In this document: piece by piece, positions 38,862 to 46,807 of the stretch
How the letters are laid out: the number at the start of each line of letters is the position of its first letter
Position numbering within the stretch: position 1 is the stretch's first letter
NCBI RefSeq assembly: GCF_007747215.1
Contig: NZ_CP036273.1
Span: 5,626,322 to 5,690,321, forward strand
DNA: 64,000 nt
Reading direction: 5' to 3'
DNA from: Urbifossiella limnaea
Lineage (GTDB): Bacteria; Planctomycetota; Planctomycetia; Gemmatales; Gemmataceae
Made by a program: the position numbers and the translations under genes
Notes under the pieces: model-generated
Seen by the model: the letters and a program-made list of their open reading frames with translations, nothing else
What the model was told of the DNA's origin: nothing
The model's database searches: none

Positions 38862-38881
38862 GATGAAGTGTACACCCGTAC
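38862..38881 (-). promoter_or_regulatory. SOS-like operator, copy 2
   Basis: On the minus strand GTACGGGTGTACACTTCATC, matching copy 1 at 17 of 20 positions. TTGTCC, an 18-base spacer and TACACT form a promoter that the dyad GTAC-N4-GTAC overlaps, the normal arrangement for a repressor site. Confidence 0.65.
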
Positions 38882-38912
38882 CCACGAGGAGGACAATGAC
38901 GGTAGCGGCGGT

Positions 38913-40886
38913 TCAGCGGCTCAGCTTGTCCGCGCCCGGCGTGGGGGTCTGGCCCACGGTGGCGAGCGCCGTCGCCAGGAAGGCCGTTGCCAGTTTCTGC
39001 ACCTGCACGTCGGCGGCGGCGGTCAGCGCCGCCCACTCGGCGTCGGTCGTGCCGGCGCGGCGCGGGTCGGTGCTCACCTCCAGGTAGGCCTTCGCCTTCG
39101 GCTCGGTGCCGCTCGGCCGCAGCGACACCTTGGCGGCCAGTCCGCCCTGCCCCGCCATGCGGAAGATCAGGAAGTTCCGCGCCGCCTTGTCGGTGTCGCC
39201 CTTGAACAGCCCCATGCGGCCGTTCTCGTCGCGCAGGTCCTCGAAGCCCGTCACCGCCAGTCCGCCGATCTCGCGCGGCGGCGACGCCCGCAGCGTGTCG
39301 AGCATCTTCGCCATGTTCTGCTTCCCTTCGAGGCCGGTCATGACGATGTTCAGCACCTCGTTGCGGAAGTAGCCGAACTGGCGGTTCAGGTCGTCGAGGT
39401 AGTCCACGAGCGTCCGCCCGGCGCGCTTCTGCACCAGCGCCGCCTCGGCCATCAGCAGTACGGCGCACGCCGAGTCCTTGTCGCGTATCCCGGCCGTCGC
39501 CAGGATGCCGTGGCTCTCCTCGGTGCCGATCACGAAGTCGTCCGGGGTGCCGGTCACGTCGCCGTACCGGCCGGTGCTTTCGAGCTGCCACAGCACGTCG
39601 GCGTGGTACTTGAACCCGACCAGCAGGTCCGCCACCACCTGCGCCCCGAAGTGCCGGCCGATCCGCGTGATCTGGCCGGTGGTCACCTCCGTCGTCACCA
39701 CGATGGGGTTCGCCGGCAGTGAGCCGCTGCGCGACAGCTGGGCCAACTTGAAGTGCGTCAGCAGCGCCGCGATCTCGTTGCCGGTGATGGCGCGGAAGGT
39801 GCCGCCCCCGGCCGGCGAGGTGCTCGCCATCCCGCCGATCCGGTCCGCGTCCGGGTCGGTGGCCAGCACCAGGTCGGCGTTCTTCTCCTTCGCCTTCGCC
39901 TCGGCGCGGTCCATGCACTCGGGGATTTCGGGGTTCGGCGTCTTCGTCACGTTCGGGAACTGGCCGTCCGGCGTCTGCTGCTCCGGCACCTGGATCGGCG
40001 CGAAGCCCTGGGCCTCCAGCGTCTCGCCGGCGCAGAACCAGCCGCACCCGTGCAGCGGGGTGAACACCACGCGCATCTCGTCCCGCTTCGGCGGCGGCAC
40101 CAGGCTCTGCCTGCGGCACAACTCGATGTACGCCCGGTGCGGCGCGTCCTCCAAGAACTTCACCTTCCCGGTCCGCACCGCGTCCGCCCACGGCAGGTGC
40201 TTGATGTTCGTCACGCGGCCCACGAACTCGCTCATCAGCTGGTCCTCGGGCGGGACCGGCTGGGCGCCGCGCTCGTCGTAGAACTTGCTGCCGTTGTCGT
40301 CGGGCGGGTTGTGGCTCGCCGTCATGTTCAGGCCGCCGTGCGCCCGCAGGTAGCGGATGCTGAACGACAGTTCCGGCGTCGGCGTGTACCGCGGCGAGTC
40401 GGGCGGCAGGATGTGGGCCACGATGCCGTTGGCGGCGTACACCCCGGCCGCGTACTGGCAGAACTCGCGGCTCGACAGGTGAAGCACCGGGTTGGGCAGG
40501 TCGCGGTTGTAGACGCCGCGCTTGTCCTCGAACTGCCGCACGTCGAAGGCGAGCACCACCTGGAGCGGCCCGACGCCCGGGAAGCGCTGCTTCAGGTACT
40601 CGCAGTGCCCCTGCACGCTGGCGCCGAGCGTCCACAGGTTCATGCGGTTCGGCCCGATGCCGACCGAGCCGCGGCGGCCGCCGGTGCCGAACGGCATCAC
40701 CTGGTAGAAGCTGTCCACGAGCACCGACCACTTCGCCGATTCGACGAGCCACTGCAGTTGCGGAAGGTAGCCGGAAAAGTCGCGGTGTGTGAGCCAGGTG
40801 ATGAGGTTGACGAGCGCCTTGTCCTTCAGGGCGGAGTCGGCGTCGACGCTGGCGAAGCCCAGGCGGGCGGAGGCGGGGAGGTCCAT
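38913..40886 (-). CDS. Phosphohexomutase (phosphoglucomutase/phosphomannomutase type)
   Basis: A 657-residue alpha-D-phosphohexomutase that interconverts sugar 1- and 6-phosphates. The phosphoserine is S191 (MTASHNPPDDNG), the metal loop DPDADR is at 344-349, sugar binding GTEESHGI lies near 460-467, and the phosphate loop VSLRPSGTEPKAKAY near the end. The protein is about 150 residues longer than usual, the extra length mostly in an N-terminal helical region (about 1-60). GAGGG lies 6 bases before the ATG. It follows the minus-strand hypothetical by 79 bases. Confidence 0.93.
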   Translation of the reverse strand: MDLPASARLGFASVDADSALKDKALVNLITWLTHRDFSGYLPQLQWLVESAKWSVLVDSFYQVMPFGTGGRRGSVGIGPNRMNLWTLGASVQGHCEYLKQRFPGVGPLQVVLAFDVRQFEDKRGVYNRDLPNPVLHLSSREFCQYAAGVYAANGIVAHILPPDSPRYTPTPELSFSIRYLRAHGGLNMTASHNPPDDNGSKFYDERGAQPVPPEDQLMSEFVGRVTNIKHLPWADAVRTGKVKFLEDAPHRAYIELCRRQSLVPPPKRDEMRVVFTPLHGCGWFCAGETLEAQGFAPIQVPEQQTPDGQFPNVTKTPNPEIPECMDRAEAKAKEKNADLVLATDPDADRIGGMASTSPAGGGTFRAITGNEIAALLTHFKLAQLSRSGSLPANPIVVTTEVTTGQITRIGRHFGAQVVADLLVGFKYHADVLWQLESTGRYGDVTGTPDDFVIGTEESHGILATAGIRDKDSACAVLLMAEAALVQKRAGRTLVDYLDDLNRQFGYFRNEVLNIVMTGLEGKQNMAKMLDTLRASPPREIGGLAVTGFEDLRDENGRMGLFKGDTDKAARNFLIFRMAGQGGLAAKVSLRPSGTEPKAKAYLEVSTDPRRAGTTDAEWAALTAAADVQVQKLATAFLATALATVGQTPTPGADKLSR

Positions 40887-40965
40887 AAACGCCCTCGGGA
40901 AACGGGACCGGGCAGCCCCGCAGGGCCGCCCGGGTAGCATATGTCGGCCGCGCCCCGCGGCCGGG

Positions 40966-41598
40966 TCAGTTGATCGTGTACACCACGTCGACCGACGCCA
41001 CCGCGCCCGCGCTGTCGGTCGCCCGGCAGGTGAACGTGTAGATCGTCCCGCCACCGACGGTCAGGGTGATCTTCAGTGTCTCCGTCGTCGAGAGCGGCAG
41101 AGTTCCTGAAAACCAGTCGAACGTGTACGAGCCGCTCCCCCCGCTCGCCACGCCAACAAGCGACAGGTCGAGCGGCGCGGGGTAGGTGCACGGCGGGTTC
41201 CCCCCGGTGTCGACGCCAACCTCCAGCGGCGTCCCGGCCGCGAGCACGGTGACCACGATCCGGTGTGGCGGGCCGCTCGTCGGCACGACTTCGATGAAGT
41301 ACTCGACGTCGGCCCCCCCTCCCATCGGGAGGGTGACGTCGGCCGTGCCGGGGCTGTCGCCGCCCGGGAATGTGACGGACTGGCTGTCGAAGACCGTCCC
41401 GCTCCCGTCGCTCGCGAGCACCGAGACAATGTGGGGCCGGTCCGGGCGGTTGGTGCTGACGGTCACGGTGATCGTCCCGCCCTTCACGACACTCCCGCTC
41501 GTCGGGTCATCGATCGTCGGGTAGGCGTCTGGGAGCGCGGAGACGAGCGCGCGGCGGACGACGCGGGCGATGCGGCCGGTGGTCTTCAGGGTGGGCAC
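40966..41598 (-). CDS. Hypothetical protein with Ig-like/PKD-like repeats
   Basis: A 210-residue protein without an evident signal peptide. After a basic N-terminus (MPTLKTTGRIARVVRRALVS) come beta-rich segments, GTITVTVSTNRPDRPHIVSVLASDGSGTV, DVTLPMGGGADVEYFIEVVPTSGPPHRIVVTVLA and TYTFDWFSG..ITLTVGGGTIYTFTCRATDSAGAVASVDV. The last is typical of PKD/Ig-like folds. It is not known whether it is exported. It lies 16 bases before the Ser/Thr kinase gene stop on the same strand, so both may be co-transcribed with the kinase first. Confidence 0.55.
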   Translation of the reverse strand: MPTLKTTGRIARVVRRALVSALPDAYPTIDDPTSGSVVKGGTITVTVSTNRPDRPHIVSVLASDGSGTVFDSQSVTFPGGDSPGTADVTLPMGGGADVEYFIEVVPTSGPPHRIVVTVLAAGTPLEVGVDTGGNPPCTYPAPLDLSLVGVASGGSGSYTFDWFSGTLPLSTTETLKITLTVGGGTIYTFTCRATDSAGAVASVDVVYTIN

Positions 41599-41614
41599 GG
41601 GCGACTACTCCGGG

Positions 41615-43468
41615 TCAGGGGGTGGGAGGTGTGACGAGGCGGACGTTTCGGAAGGCGGCCCCGGCGTGGTTCACGACCAGACCGAGCCGGGGGCCGATCG
41701 GGCCGGCGGCGGCGACCACGCCGTCCTCCGCGAGGAGGGTCACCACCCGGGCGCCGTGGAGGGGCGGAACCCCCACCCCGTCCCAGGTCGCCTCGACGTG
41801 CGTGGGCCAGACCGTGACGGCGAGTTGGTGCCACGCGTCGCCGTCCGTCGGCGGGTCGGCGAGCCGCTGCTCCCAGGGGGGGTTGGCGAAGCGCGGGCCC
41901 GGCAATTTCTCGGTCCAGCGGAGCAGTTCGAGGCCGGTGTTGACCCGGTAGAACGGCCGCTCGGGCAGCTTCGGCGGGACCACCGTACGGACGAGCTGCA
42001 CAAGCGCCGACCGCTTGCCCTGAGGCGACGGCCAGTCCGCCGCGCCGACGAACAACCCGGCCCAGGAAGTCTGGTCGCGAGTCGCGGTGAACTGCATCTC
42101 GGCTTCGAGGCGGGTGCCTGGCGGGAGCGGGTGGTTCAGAAGTTCGACGCCCAGACAGCCGACCGACCCGACCGAAACCCGGCCGGTCGCGTCGACCTCG
42201 ACCCCGCCGGGCGCGCTCCCGGGGAGGACGGAGTGCGGGTAGCGGAAGCCGACCGCCGGGCTGATGAAGTCGAACGCCTCCCGCCGGGCCAGCCGCTCGG
42301 CCGCGGTCGGCGCCAGGCGGGGCGGCGGTACCAGCGGATCACTCGCGCGGGCACTGGCTTCGGAGACGACCTGCCGACCCGGGCTGGCGGCGACCAGCGC
42401 GGCGACCACTGCGAGGACCGCGCCTGCCGCGACGACCCACACGGGGCCCCGCCGCTTCGTCGGGCGGGGCGGCGGCGGGAGCGTCGCCGTGACCGCCCCG
42501 CCGGCCAGCCACGCCTCCAGGTCGTCGGCCACGGCCGCGGCCGACGGGTAGCGGTCGGCCGGCCGCTTCGCCAGGCACCGGTGCGCCACCGCCGCCAACT
42601 CCGGCGGCGCGGCCGGGTTCGCCTCCAGCACCGGCTTCGGGTTCGCCTCGCGGATTTGTAGGTACACCTCTACCGGGTCGGTGCCCGGGAACGGCCGCTC
42701 GCCGGTCAGTAGCTCGTACAGGATGACGCCGACCGCCCAGATGTCGCACGACGGGCTGTAGTCCGCCTTCTGCGCGAACGTCTGCTCCGGCGACATGTAC
42801 TGCCGCGTCCCCATCGGGGCGCCGGTCACGCTGGCGTCCGAGTCCTCGCCCAGATACTTCACCAGCCCGAAGTCGGCGACGAGCGGCTCGTCGTCGTCGT
42901 CGAGGAGGATGTTGTGCGGCTTCAGGTCGCGGTGGAGCACGTCCGCGGCGTGTAACTTGGCGACGGCGCGGGCGACCTTCGCCATCAGCCCGGCAGCGGC
43001 CCGTGGGTCCATCCGAAACCGGTCGAGCTGCGTGCTGAGCGCTCCCCCGGGGACGTACTTCATGGTGAAGAACGGCACCCCCTCCCACGTCCCGGCGGCG
43101 TACACCGGGATGATGTGGTGGTGCCCGAGTTTGGCCAGCGACTTAAACTCGCGCTCGAACCGCGCCCGGGCCGCCGAGTCGCCGCTGTTGCGCGGGGTGA
43201 TGAGCTTCAGCGCCTCGGTGCGGTCCAGTTCGGTGTTGCGGACGCGGTACACGGACCCCATGCCGCCCTGGCCGATCTTCTCCAGCAGTTCGTAGGGGCC
43301 GAACCGCGGCGCGGTGGTGGACAGGGCCGTGGTCAGGACGCCGGTGCTGGCGCTGCCGTTGAGGGAGCGGGTGGCGCCGGCGGACAGGTCCGACGCCTGG
43401 AGGTTGCCGACCGAGGCGACGGCGTCGTCGTCCGACCCCGACCCGGTGACCGTTTCGGGTTCCGCCAT
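41615..43468 (-). CDS. Hanks-type Ser/Thr protein kinase with extracellular domain
   Basis: A 617-residue membrane kinase. After a disordered N-terminus (1-56), the kinase domain (about 58-320) shows IGQGGMGSVYR, catalytic K88 (EALKLI), HRD D181 (HRDLKPHN), DFG D199, GTRQYMSPEQ and DIWAVGVILYELLTGERPF. A membrane helix at about 345-365 (VWVVAAGAVLAVVAALVAA) precedes a beta-rich outer domain (about 400-617) with GFRYPHSVLPGSAPGGVEVD and TSWAGLFVGA, resembling a concanavalin-type ligand domain. GGAGG is 6 bases before the ATG. Only kinase function is sure; ligand is not known. Confidence 0.93.
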   Translation of the reverse strand: MAEPETVTGSGSDDDAVASVGNLQASDLSAGATRSLNGSASTGVLTTALSTTAPRFGPYELLEKIGQGGMGSVYRVRNTELDRTEALKLITPRNSGDSAARARFEREFKSLAKLGHHHIIPVYAAGTWEGVPFFTMKYVPGGALSTQLDRFRMDPRAAAGLMAKVARAVAKLHAADVLHRDLKPHNILLDDDDEPLVADFGLVKYLGEDSDASVTGAPMGTRQYMSPEQTFAQKADYSPSCDIWAVGVILYELLTGERPFPGTDPVEVYLQIREANPKPVLEANPAAPPELAAVAHRCLAKRPADRYPSAAAVADDLEAWLAGGAVTATLPPPPRPTKRRGPVWVVAAGAVLAVVAALVAASPGRQVVSEASARASDPLVPPPRLAPTAAERLARREAFDFISPAVGFRYPHSVLPGSAPGGVEVDATGRVSVGSVGCLGVELLNHPLPPGTRLEAEMQFTATRDQTSWAGLFVGAADWPSPQGKRSALVQLVRTVVPPKLPERPFYRVNTGLELLRWTEKLPGPRFANPPWEQRLADPPTDGDAWHQLAVTVWPTHVEATWDGVGVPPLHGARVVTLLAEDGVVAAAGPIGPRLGLVVNHAGAAFRNVRLVTPPTP

Positions 43469-43685
43469 GGAACGCCTCCGCGCACCCGGGTCTGAGGATA
43501 CCCCCGAGCACAGCCGCCGCCACGACAAACTCGTTCTTCTATCTGGGAATACGCACGAACCCTTACGCCCCTGACAAATGAGAGCCGAATGAGAGCCCGT
43601 GCCGGGTACGGGGGCGCCGAACCGGCAGAGCGGCACACGCGTCTGCTACGATGATCCGGTGCCGACGAACGGGTGTAGACGCGCG

Positions 43686-45491
43686 ATGACCCTGACTTTT
43701 CAGTTCGACGTCGTGGTGGTCGGGGCCGGGCACGCCGGCGTCGAGGCCGCGACCGCCGCCGCCCGGCTCGGGCTGCGCACCTGTCTTCTCACCATGAACG
43801 CCGACGCCGTCGGCCAGATGAGCTGCAACCCGGCCATCGGCGGCGTGGCCAAGGGGCAGATCGTCCGCGAGGTGGACGCCCTCGGCGGCGTCATGGGCCG
43901 GCTCACCGACGCCAGCGGCATCCAGTTCCGCATGCTGAACGCGAGCAAGGGGCCGGCGATGCACTCGCCCCGCGCCCAGTGCGACAAGAAGCTCTACCAG
44001 TTCGCCGCCAAGCGGCTCGTCGAGGAGCAGCCGAACCTCACGCTGCGGCAGGAGATCGTCGAATCCCTGCTCCTGCGCGACGGCCGCGTCGAGGGCGTGA
44101 TCGCCACCGGCGACACGCGCTACCTGGCGCCGGCGGTCGTGCTCACGACCGGCACCTTCCTCAAGGCGGTGATGCACACCGGCGAGGCGAAGACGGTCGG
44201 CGGTCGGGCCGGAGACGCCTCCGCGGAGGGGATGAGCGGCAGCCTCGCCGCCGCCGGCTTCGAGCTGGCCCGCTTCAAGACCGGCACGCCGTGCCGCCTC
44301 AACGGCCGCACCATCGACTTCTCCAAACTCACGCCGCAGCCCGGCGACGACCCGCCACGGCCGTTCAGCTTCGGGACGGACCGCGTCACGGTGCCGCAGG
44401 TGATTTGCCACAGCACGGAGACGACGCCGGCCGTCCACGACCTGATCCGCGCCAACCTCCACCGGGCGCCGATGTACAGCGGCCAGATCGGCAGCCGCGG
44501 GCCGCGCTACTGCCCGAGCATCGAGGACAAGGTCGTCCGCTTCGCCGACAAGGACTCGCACCTGCTGTTCCTCGAACCCGAGGGGCTGAACACCCGCGAG
44601 TACTACTGCAACGGCATCAGCACGAGCCTGCCGAAGGACGTGCAGCACGCGATGTTGAAGTTGATTCCGGGGCTGGAGAACGCAGAGGTCATGCGCTGGG
44701 GGTACGCCGTCGAGTACGACTACGCCCCCCCGACGCAGCTCCACCCGACGCTCGAAACGAAGCTCGTGGCGGGCCTGTACTTCGCCGGGCAGATCAACGG
44801 CACGACCGGCTACGAGGAGGCCGCGGCGCAGGGGCTCGTCGCCGGGCTGAACGCGGCGCTGAAGCTGAAGGGCGAGCCGCCGCTGATCCTCGACCGCAGC
44901 CAGGCGTACATCGGCGTGCTGATCGACGACCTCGTGACGAAGGGCGTCGACGAGCCGTACCGGATGTTCACGTCTCGGGCCGAGTACAGGCTGCTGCTGC
45001 GGCACGACAACGCCGACCGCCGGCTCACGCCGGTCGGCCGGCGGGTGGGGTCGGTCGGGGCGGAGGCGTGGGGCCGGTACGAAGCGAAGGAAGCGGGAAT
45101 CGCGGGGCTTCAGAAGCTTCTCGCTTCTACGCGGTCCGACGGGGACACGCTGGAGACGTGGCTTCGCCGCACGGAGGTGGAGTGGGCCGCGCTGAAGGTG
45201 CGGCACCCCGCGCTGGCGGACTGGGACGCCCGGCCCGACGTGGTGGAACAGGTCGTGATCGAGGCGAAGTACCGCGGCTACATCGACCGGCAGGCCGCGG
45301 AGGTGGCGCGCTTCCGCAAGATGGAGGGGCGCCCGATCCCCGCGGCCTTCGACTACGCCGCAGTGCCCCAGTTGCGGGCCGAGGCGCGCGAGAAGCTGAG
45401 CCGTCTGCGGCCCCACAGTCTCGGGCAGGCAAGCCGCGTGAGTGGCATCACGCCGGCCGACTTAGCAGTGCTGTTGTTTTATCTCGATTGA
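43686..45491 (+). CDS. mnmG: tRNA uridine-5-carboxymethylaminomethyl synthesis enzyme
   Basis: A 601-residue FAD enzyme that with MnmE modifies U34 of certain tRNAs. The FAD motif [10 protein letters not shown] is at 13-22; [25 protein letters not shown] (cited by its ends) is the typical MnmG stretch, [26 protein letters not shown] and [22 protein letters not shown] follow, and the C-terminal helical MnmE-binding domain starts near 470 and ends [17 protein letters not shown]. Size is normal. TACGAT 40 bases upstream may be the -10; there is no clear Shine-Dalgarno. MnmE and RsmG are not near. Confidence 0.96.
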   Translation: MTLTFQFDVVVVGAGHAGVEAATAAARLGLRTCLLTMNADAVGQMSCNPAIGGVAKGQIVREVDALGGVMGRLTDASGIQFRMLNASKGPAMHSPRAQCDKKLYQFAAKRLVEEQPNLTLRQEIVESLLLRDGRVEGVIATGDTRYLAPAVVLTTGTFLKAVMHTGEAKTVGGRAGDASAEGMSGSLAAAGFELARFKTGTPCRLNGRTIDFSKLTPQPGDDPPRPFSFGTDRVTVPQVICHSTETTPAVHDLIRANLHRAPMYSGQIGSRGPRYCPSIEDKVVRFADKDSHLLFLEPEGLNTREYYCNGISTSLPKDVQHAMLKLIPGLENAEVMRWGYAVEYDYAPPTQLHPTLETKLVAGLYFAGQINGTTGYEEAAAQGLVAGLNAALKLKGEPPLILDRSQAYIGVLIDDLVTKGVDEPYRMFTSRAEYRLLLRHDNADRRLTPVGRRVGSVGAEAWGRYEAKEAGIAGLQKLLASTRSDGDTLETWLRRTEVEWAALKVRHPALADWDARPDVVEQVVIEAKYRGYIDRQAAEVARFRKMEGRPIPAAFDYAAVPQLRAEAREKLSRLRPHSLGQASRVSGITPADLAVLLFYLD

Positions 45492-46130
45492 GCCGTTATG
45501 CGGGGCCTGCCCGAGGGGGGAAGCCGGGGAACCGGCGGACCCCACGCGGGACGGGTTCCGGTCGCTCGTTGCGGCCGACCCGGGTGGGCCAGCGGTGGCA
45601 GCGGGATTCGTCCGCCGCCGCGCCAACCGGCTCGACCCTGCCTCCGACTCGCCGCGCCGGTTGCCGCAGCCGACCCAAATTGCCTTCCTTCCCATCCGGG
45701 AATCTGGCAAAATGGCGGAAGCTGCGGGGGCTGGGCGGTCGATGGGAGGGGTGGCCGAGTCGGCAACGGTGCTGACGCCGAACACGCAGGGAAGGTGTGA
45801 CGCCGCGCTTGCGGCCCTTCGGGGCGAAGCGGGGTAAGCTCGGGAAGGGTTCCGGGTCGTGCGACCGGCTCCGGCTTCCGCGGCACCAGCGCCGCCGGCG
45901 GCTGCTCCTGTCTCTTGGTCCGAACAGGTCACCGGGTTACGATGGGTCGGGAGCGGTAAGGACCGCCCGGCCCGCGTGGGTTCACCGCCTTTCCTCCCTC
46001 CCCCGGCCTGCGGGGGTGGTACTCGGCAGCAGCGATTCACGGACGGGTTCCGGTCCGCCGCCGGCTCGGCCACGCGCCGCGCGGACCTCCTTCATGCGAG
46101 CCGGCCGGAGCCGGCAGGACGGGTACGCGT
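45492..46130. other. Unassigned 640-base gap upstream of the HTH-receiver gene
   Basis: No credible gene is found: frames on both strands are low-complexity Pro/Ala/Arg. The 14-mer GACGGGTTCCGGTC occurs at 45550-45563 and again at 46042-46055. A segment at 45740-45780 (GGAGGGGTGGCCGAGTCGGC) resembles the start of a class II tRNA but cannot be completed. An AGGAC/AGCCGGC stretch precedes the next ATG. A long leader or small RNA of the regulator is possible. Confidence 0.4.
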
Positions 46131-46712
46131 ATGAAGACGGTGTTCACGACCGGCGAAGCGGCGAAGATCTGCAAGGTCAGCCAGCAGACCATCATCCGCT
46201 GCTTCGACAACGGTCAGCTCAAGGGGTTCCGGGTGCCCGGCTCGAAGTTCCGGCGCATCCCGCGTGAGGCCCTGTACAAGTTCATGAAGGACAACAACAT
46301 CCCGACGGACGCTCTGGAGAGCGGCAAGCGGAAGGTGTTGCTCGTGGACGACGACCCGGACCTGGTGGACACCGTCCACCGCGCCCTGCAGGACGACGGC
46401 CGGTTCGAGGTGCGGATCGCCTCGAACGGGTTCGACGCCGGCATGATGGTGAAGGAGTACCGGCCGGACCTGATCATCCTCGACGTGATGCTGCCGGACA
46501 TTAACGGCAAGGAGGTCTGCCACCGGGTGCGGGCCGACAACACGATGGAGGACGTCCGCATCATCTGCATCAGCGGCATGATCGAGGACGACAAGGTTCA
46601 GGAGCTGAAGCTGGCCGGCGCGGACGACTTCGTCGCCAAGCCGTTCGACGTGGACGTGCTGATCGAGAAGATGTGCGTCCAGCTGGACATCGAGGTCGCG
46701 GCGGTCGCGTAG
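46131..46712 (+). CDS. Response regulator with N-terminal MerR/excisionase-type HTH
   Basis: A 193-residue protein of reversed architecture. Residues 1-53 are a helix-turn-helix of the excisionase/MerR type (FTTGEAAKICKVSQQTIIRCFDNGQLKGFRVPGS); residues about 66-190 are a receiver with D73-D74 acidic residues (LLVDDDPD), phosphoacceptor D118 (LIILDVMLPDING), S148 (CISG) and K170 (AKPF). DNA binding precedes the receiver, whereas typical regulators have the receiver first. In planctomycetes this form is widely conserved. A histidine kinase follows 95 bases downstream, so the two may be a pair. Confidence 0.88.
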   Translation: MKTVFTTGEAAKICKVSQQTIIRCFDNGQLKGFRVPGSKFRRIPREALYKFMKDNNIPTDALESGKRKVLLVDDDPDLVDTVHRALQDDGRFEVRIASNGFDAGMMVKEYRPDLIILDVMLPDINGKEVCHRVRADNTMEDVRIICISGMIEDDKVQELKLAGADDFVAKPFDVDVLIEKMCVQLDIEVAAVA

Positions 46713-46717
46713 GCGTT

Positions 46718-46805
46718 GATGATCGAGGATTGAGGATCGAGGATTGGGAGGGGCCGACGGCACTTCCCGATTCCTCCCAATCATCAATCCTCGATCATCG
46801 ATCAT
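46718..46805. repeat. Tandem-heptamer palindrome between regulator and histidine kinase
   Basis: The left arm is GATCGAG-GATTGAG-GATCGAG-GATTGGG (7-bp units) and the right arm is CCCAATC-ATCAATC-CTCGATC-ATCGATC. Pairing is imperfect but register-consistent over about 33 bases. It ends only 2 bases before the histidine kinase ATG and occupies the place where a Shine-Dalgarno would be. Confidence 0.8.
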
Positions 46806-46807
46806 AA

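Noticed and set aside
45510-45560. Possible cobalamin-type riboswitch (GGGAAGCCGGGGAACCGGC)
   Set aside because: The invariant GCCACTG box and the pairing order are absent, and no B12 gene follows.
45740-45830. A possible class II tRNA (GGAGGGGTGGCCGAGTCGGC)
   Set aside because: No anticodon stem or T arm (GGTTCGAATCC) follows, and the acceptor stem does not close.
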